A stretch of 64,000 nucleotides of DNA from Chrysaora quinquecirrha (Eukaryota > Cnidaria > Scyphozoa > Semaeostomeae > Pelagiidae). The stretch is taken from positions 286,968 to 350,967 of the forward strand of contig JACTAT010000056.1 in NCBI GenBank assembly GCA_014526335.1. The letters are read 5' to 3'. The notes beneath the pieces were generated by a model that worked only from the letters and a program-made list of their open reading frames with translations, made no database searches and was not told where the DNA came from. This document shows positions 61,301-64,000 of the stretch, in pieces. How positions within the stretch are numbered: the stretch's first letter is position 1; every line of letters starts with the position of its first letter. Both the position numbers and the translations under genes were made by a program.

Positions 61301-64000
61301 AATTTTTCCCCAAAAATCGCAAAAAAGGTAAGTCTATAGCCTTGCCAAATGGGCAAAAATCGGCCAAAATCAGGGGTTTCGAAAACTCTCTTCTTTCTTC
61401 AAAAACCTTTAGCAAATCCTCCTAAATACTCCCTGAATAGCCTCTAGGGGGTAAATAAGGTATTTTTCTATCAAATTGGGACGAGATTGAGTGAGAAAAC
61501 TTTTCCCCAAAAATCGCAAAAAAGGTATGTCTATAGCCTTGCCAAATGGCCCAAAATCGGCCAAAATAAGGGGTTTTGAAAACTCTCTTTTTTCTTCAAA
61601 AATCTTTAGTAAATCCTACTAAATACCCCCTGAATAGCCTCTAGGGGGTAAATAAGGTGTTTTTCTATCTAATTGGGACCAGATTGAGTGAGAAAATTTT
61701 CCTCCAAAAATCGCCAAAAAGGTAGGTCTATAGCCTTGCCAAATGGCCAAAAATAGGCCAAAATAAGGGGTTTTGAAAACTCTCTTTTTTCTTCAAAGAT
61801 CTTTAACAAATCCTCCTAAATACCCCTGAATAGCCTCTAGGGGTAAATAAGGTGTTTTTCTATCTAATTGGGACTAGTTTGAGTGAGAAAAATTTTCCCC
61901 AAAAATCAGAAAAAGCTAAGTCTATAGCCTTGCCAAATGGCCAAAAATCGGCCAAAATCAGGGTTTTGAAAACTCTCTTTTTCTTCAAAATCATTTAGTA
62001 AAACCTCCAAAATACCCCCTGAATAGCCTCTAGGGGGTAAATAAGGTGTTTTTCTATCAAATTGGGACCAGTTTGACTGAAAAATTTTGCCCAAAAATCG
62101 CAAAAAGGTAAGTCTATAGCCTTGCCAAATGGGCCAAAAATCGGCCAAAATCAGGGTTTCGAAAACTCTCTTTTTTCTTCAAAACTTTTAGCAAATCCTC
62201 CTAAATACCCCTGAATAGCCTCTAGGGGTAAATAAGGTATTTTTCTATCAAATTGGGACGAGATTTTGAGTGAGAAAATTTTTCCCCAAAAATCGCAAAA
62301 AAGGTAAGTCTATAGCCTTGCCAAATGGCCAAAAATCGGCCAAAATCAGGGGTTTTGAAAACTCTCTTTTTTCTTCAAAAATCTTTAGTAAATCCTCCTA
62401 AATACCCCTGAATAGCCTCTAGGGGGTAAATAAGGTGTTTTTCTATCAAATTGGGACCAGTTTGAGTGAGAAAATTTTTCCCCAAAATTTGCAAAAAAGG
62501 TAAGTCTATAGCCTTGCCAAATGGCCAAAAATCGGCCAAAATCAGGGTTTTGAAAACTCTCTTTTTCTTCAAAAATATTTAGTAAAATCTCCTAAATACC
62601 CTAAATAGCCCCTGATCTAATTGGGCCTCCCCTAGATAAGGGCCAATAAATAAGGGTTTTGAAAATCTCTTTTTCTATCAAAATACCCCTGGCCTCTAGG
62701 GGTAAATAAGGTGTTTTTCTATCTTTGGGACCAGATTGAGAGAAAATTTTTCTTCAAAATCGCCAAAAGGTAGGTCTATTTGCCCCAAAAATAGGCCAAA
62801 AAAGGAATCCTCCTAAATACCCCTGAAAGTCTATAGCCTTGCCAAATGGCCAAGGTAATCGGCCAAAATCAGGGGTTTTGAAAACTCTCTTTTTCTTCAA
62901 AAATCTTTAGTAAATCCTCCAAAATACCCCTGAATAGCCTCTAGGGGTAAATAAAGGTGTTTTTCTATCAAATTGGGACCAGTTTGAGTGAGAAAATTTT
63001 TCCCAAAAATCGCAAAAAAGGTAAGTCTATAGCCTTGCCAAATGGCCAAAAATCGGCCAAAATCATGGGTTTTGAAAACTCTCTTTTTTCTTCAAAAATC
63101 TTTAGTAAATCCTCCAAATACCCCTGAATAGCCTCTAGGGGGTAAATAAAGGTGTTTTTCTATCAAATTGGGACCAGTTTGACTGAAAAATTTTTCCCCA
63201 AAATCGCAAAAAGGTAAGTCTATAGCCTTGCCAAATGGCCAAAAATCGGCCAAAATCAGGGGTTTTGAAAACTCTCTTTTTCTTCAAAAACCTTTAGCAA
63301 ATCCTCCTAAATACCCCTGAATAGCCTCTAGGGGTAAATAAGGGTTTTTCTATCAAATTGGGACGATTTTGAGTGAGAAAACTTTTCCCCAAAAATCGCA
63401 AAAAAGGTAAGTCTATAGCCTTGCCAAATGGCCCAAAATCGGCCAAAATAAGGGTTTTGAAAACTCTCTTTTTTCTTCAAAAATCTTTAGTAAATCCTCC
63501 TAAATACCCCCTGAATAGCCTCTAGGGGGTAAATAAGGTGTTTTTCTATCTAATTGGGACCAGTTTGAGTGAGAAAATTTTTCCCAAAAATCGCAAAAAG
63601 GTAAGTCTATAGCCTTGCCAAATGGCCAAAAATCGGCCAAAATAAGGGGTTTTGAAAACTCTCTTTTTTCTTCAAAGATCTTTAACAAATCCTCCTAAAT
63701 ACCCCCTGAATAGCCTCTAGGGGGTAAATAAGGTGTTTTTCTATCTAATTGGGACTAGTTTGAGTGAGAAAACTTTTCCCCAAAAATCAGAAAAAAGCTA
63801 AGTCTATAGCCTTGCCAAATGGCCAAAAATTGGACAAAATCAGGGGTTTGGAAACTCTCTTTTTTCTTCAAAAATCTTTAGTAAATCCTCCAAAATACCC
63901 CCCTGAATAGCCTCTAGGGGGTAAAAAGGTGTTTTTCGATCAAATTGGGACCAGTTTGACTGAAAAATTTTTGCCCAAAAATCGCAAAAAAGGTAAGTCT
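58390..64000. repeat. Satellite array, unit near 195 bp, about 29 copies, open at the window end
   Basis: Each unit holds, in order, CCCCCTGAATAGCCTCTAGG(GGG), AAAAATCGC, GGCAAGTCTATAGCCTTGCC, CAAATGGCCAAAAATCGGCC and CAGGGGTTTT. Three of these are short inverted repeats. Units before about 60300 (TAGATACC, ACAGTG) and after it (TAAATACC, AAGGTG, TTGGGACCAG) form two subfamilies; the leftmost units are the most diverged, as at array edges. A four-unit block of about 782 bp is repeated (60509-61290 and 61291 on). A scrambled stretch lies at about 62590-62830. Short minus-strand frames are artefacts. Confidence 0.97.

Noticed and set aside
58173..63688. Short frames in the satellite array
   Set aside because: Repeated peptide shadows of the ~195-bp unit.

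Overview
The window is animal nuclear DNA: AT-rich, with intron-split conserved genes, linker-histone-like genes and many small transposon remnants. Four conserved genes can be read. A MAP kinase kinase of the MEK1/2 type (41903-56003, 10 exons, 406 codons), frataxin (7269-18638, 6 exons, 218 codons), a KLF9/13-type zinc-finger factor (30136-30944, nearly intronless) and a linker histone H1-like protein (4975-5493, intronless). The species cannot be fixed from sequence alone. Gene content, BEL/Pao and LINE remnants and the many terminal-inverted-repeat elements fit a non-vertebrate metazoan, perhaps a cnidarian or sponge, and this is inference.

Layout. 1-4850: repeats, an 879-bp inverted-repeat element and a broken LINE. 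4855-5770: H1-like gene with a TGACGTCA site in its promoter. 6340-7111: a (GTCA)n array directly before frataxin. 7269-18638: frataxin, whose introns hold several small elements, a decayed BEL/Pao retrotransposon and a second H1-like copy lying inside intron 4. 18744-30000: small transposons, GAT/ATC triplet arrays and a LINE 3' end; no gene recognised. 30136-30944: the KLF gene. 33286-41880: more transposons and a 30-bp minisatellite (34960-35870). 41903-56003: MEK, with SINEs and small elements in its introns. About 58390 to the window end: a satellite array with a unit near 195 bp.

The most unusual signal is in the small elements. Many are built from one short word that sits in the terminal inverted repeat and recurs through the interior, and the word differs between subfamilies (AAGAAC, AAGAATA, AAGCAAC, AAGGAAC, AAGAAAGT) while the outer TACAC...T-run...ATAAG frame is kept. 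Similar word-repeating design is seen in elements whose termini and target-site duplications point to other transposon classes (hAT-like, PIF/Harbinger-like, pogo/Tigger-like).

MEK and frataxin read without a break through phase-consistent GT-AG introns. The KLF gene and the second H1 copy each need one extra base, both in short A runs, which suggests consensus errors as much as real mutations. No operon-like organisation or pathway clustering is seen; the genes are functionally unrelated neighbours.
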